From: Diaporthe sp. PMI_573
Lineage: Eukaryota; Ascomycota; Sordariomycetes; Diaporthales; Diaporthaceae
Assembly: GCA_021399435.1 (NCBI GenBank)
Contig: JAJTUP010000116.1
Span: 62,001 to 126,000 of the forward strand
Direction of reading: 5' to 3'
Length of the DNA stretch: 64,000 bases
Position numbers and translations under genes: made by a program. Under the pieces are notes generated by a model that saw nothing but the letters and a program-made list of their open reading frames with translations, did no database searches and had not been told where the DNA came from. This document shows positions 63,030 through 64,000 of this stretch, in pieces (position 1 is the stretch's first letter; each line of letters begins with the position of its first letter).

Positions 63030-63806
63030 ATGTTCTATAAAGTCTAGGACAGTGCTCGGAGCGGCCAGAGGAGTTCCCAGAGGACCAACCCGTACAGTTT
63101 TGGTTCCTCAAAAATCATGAAGATGCGTTGATTTTCTGAGTTTGAAGTCTGAATTCGTGCTAATCCGGATATAGTAATTGACCCCTGCAGCGAGACCTCA
63201 GTCTTGCAGGGGAGTGCAGAATTCCAAGTTTCGTTCTTTGACAAGCTACGCCTCAATATGGATATTTCTCCACTCTTCCAACGCAATTTGAGAAAGTGAT
63301 TTATTTCTTGACAAGGGTCTGTGTTAGGAATTGGTTATTGTATACTGTAGAGAAAGGCGCGCAACAGGGTTTGAGTCCCTGCGGTTGACTGCAGCGGAAT
63401 GTCGGATGCTTTGCCCCGTCAAGTTAGTTAGTCCGAACTTCGAGGCCTCGTCTCCGGATCCTTGGGAACACAGACACGATGCTCTGCCGAGCCAGGCAGC
63501 CACAGAAAACGGAGACGTGTCCATTGGCTGAGCCTTAGCAGCGTATTTGCACGCAGATCAGCCCCGCATTTGTATTGTGGCTTCGCACACGTGTCATGGT
63601 GGGACCGCCGTGACTCACAGTCCCTTCAACTCCCAAATTGTCCAACCTCCCTAAGGTCCCTAACCTTTCCCCTTAAAGGGCCAAATTGCCCAACACCCTT
63701 TACTATATCGCCGCATTCCCCTAACGCTCCCAAATTGCGCAGCCTCCCTTAAGCTCCTAAACTGCCCCTTCTTCGGTTCGCTGTGGATCATCATACTGCA
63801 TGTGCG
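63030..63806. other. Intergenic with pyrimidine-rich degenerate repeats
   Basis: At 63630-63770 the words CCCAAATTG and CCTCCCTAA recur in a C/T-rich context, as a loose repeat. This is the likely promoter of the gene at 63807. No RNA gene is supported. Confidence 0.45.
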
Positions 63807-64000
63807 ATGGCAGCTGATTCCCCGTCCGGCTCAACCTCCGCCGATGGCGTCACATGGCTCTTCGACCGCATCCGATCAAGCGCCCGCCGTCCAAGAGGGC
63901 TGTTAGAAGCGTGGGAGGGAGCACAAGCAGAAACGAGTCCCAAAGCGAAGATCTTTTTGCAGCAAGGAATGGTCGTCTGGTGTGCATACTACCTCAGCAA
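63807..64000 (+). CDS. 5' part of an unidentified gene, cut by the window edge
   Basis: An ATG at 63807 opens a frame that runs to the window end (64 codons): MAADSPSGSTSADGVTWLFD, then RIRSSARRPRGLLEAWEGAQ and FLQQGMVVWCAYYLS. The codon composition is gene-like. The domain cannot be told from this part. Confidence 0.5.
   Translation, partial: MAADSPSGSTSADGVTWLFDRIRSSARRPRGLLEAWEGAQAETSPKAKIFLQQGMVVWCAYYLS

Noticed and set aside
63355..63400. tRNA B-box-like sequence (GGGTTTGAGTCC)
   Set aside because: No matching A-box, acceptor stem or cloverleaf could be made around it.
1..64000. CRISPR array or bacterial operon
   Set aside because: No regular spacer-repeat structure; introns and fungal families show a eukaryotic genome.

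Overview
The window looks like a transposon-rich accessory compartment of a filamentous ascomycete (Pezizomycotina) genome. The evidence is short introns of about 55-70 bp with GT..CTAAC..AG signals, two fungal Zn2Cys6 transcription factors, a fungal-type FunK1 kinase, a HeLo-domain fragment, a DUF7732-like cell-surface protein, and a TE set typical of these fungi (hAT, pogo/Fot1-like, copia, Tad-like LINE, helicase-bearing Helitron-like pieces). The species cannot be named from the sequence. One pogo element carries a mutation pattern that looks like repeat-induced point mutation (RIP).

Layout. 0.3-2.4 kb: intact Zn2Cys6 regulator, followed by a 31-bp tandem repeat and a hAT relic. 3.5-4.2 kb: 5'-truncated DUF7732-like gene. 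6.6-7.7 kb: intact TPR/zinc-ribbon gene (minus). 9.6-10.5 kb: two-exon gene joining a BTB domain to a bromodomain (minus). 14 kb: LINE relic. 17-18 kb: hAT relic abutting a truncated kinase. 18.6-20.5 kb: pogo element with 43-bp inverted repeats and four in-frame stops. 21.4-23.7 kb: intact FunK1 kinase. 24.4-30.5 kb: a mosaic of truncated pieces in series, namely HeLo/ankyrin, a FunK1 N-terminus, a hAT N-terminus, a PIF1-like helicase tail, a MYND-finger pseudogene, a second helicase tail with an internal inversion, and a tandem array of hairpin-bearing ends. 30.6-31.7 kb: APH-type phosphotransferase. 32.0-32.8 kb: protein kinase (minus).

33.2-35.7 kb: apparently intact hAT element with a perfect 8-bp target duplication. 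35.9-36.7 kb: conserved-looking gene with one frame change. 37.3-39.2 kb: apparently intact pogo element with perfect 36-bp inverted repeats, inserted in an open reading frame. 39.3-39.8 kb: solo LTR. 40.8-43.8 kb: near-intact hAT with frameshifts. 43.9-44.5 kb: pogo relic. 45.2-46.7 kb: three-exon Zn2Cys6 regulator (minus). 47.8-48.7 kb: secreted Diels-Alderase/AttH-like protein. 49.7-52.0 kb: pogo element inserted in a copia remnant (to 54.1 kb). 54.7-58 kb: two hypothetical genes. 60-63 kb: two hAT relics around a small two-exon CHZ-like gene. The right edge enters an unidentified gene.

The host genes do not form an obvious pathway. They are scattered regulators, kinases and immunity-type domains set among TEs of different ages: fresh insertions (33 and 37 kb), mutated copies (18, 41 and 50 kb) and remnants. 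The strongest sequence-level observations are the two fresh DNA transposons, the RIP-like pogo copy, the BTB-bromodomain fusion, and the Helitron-like array with its micro-inversion.
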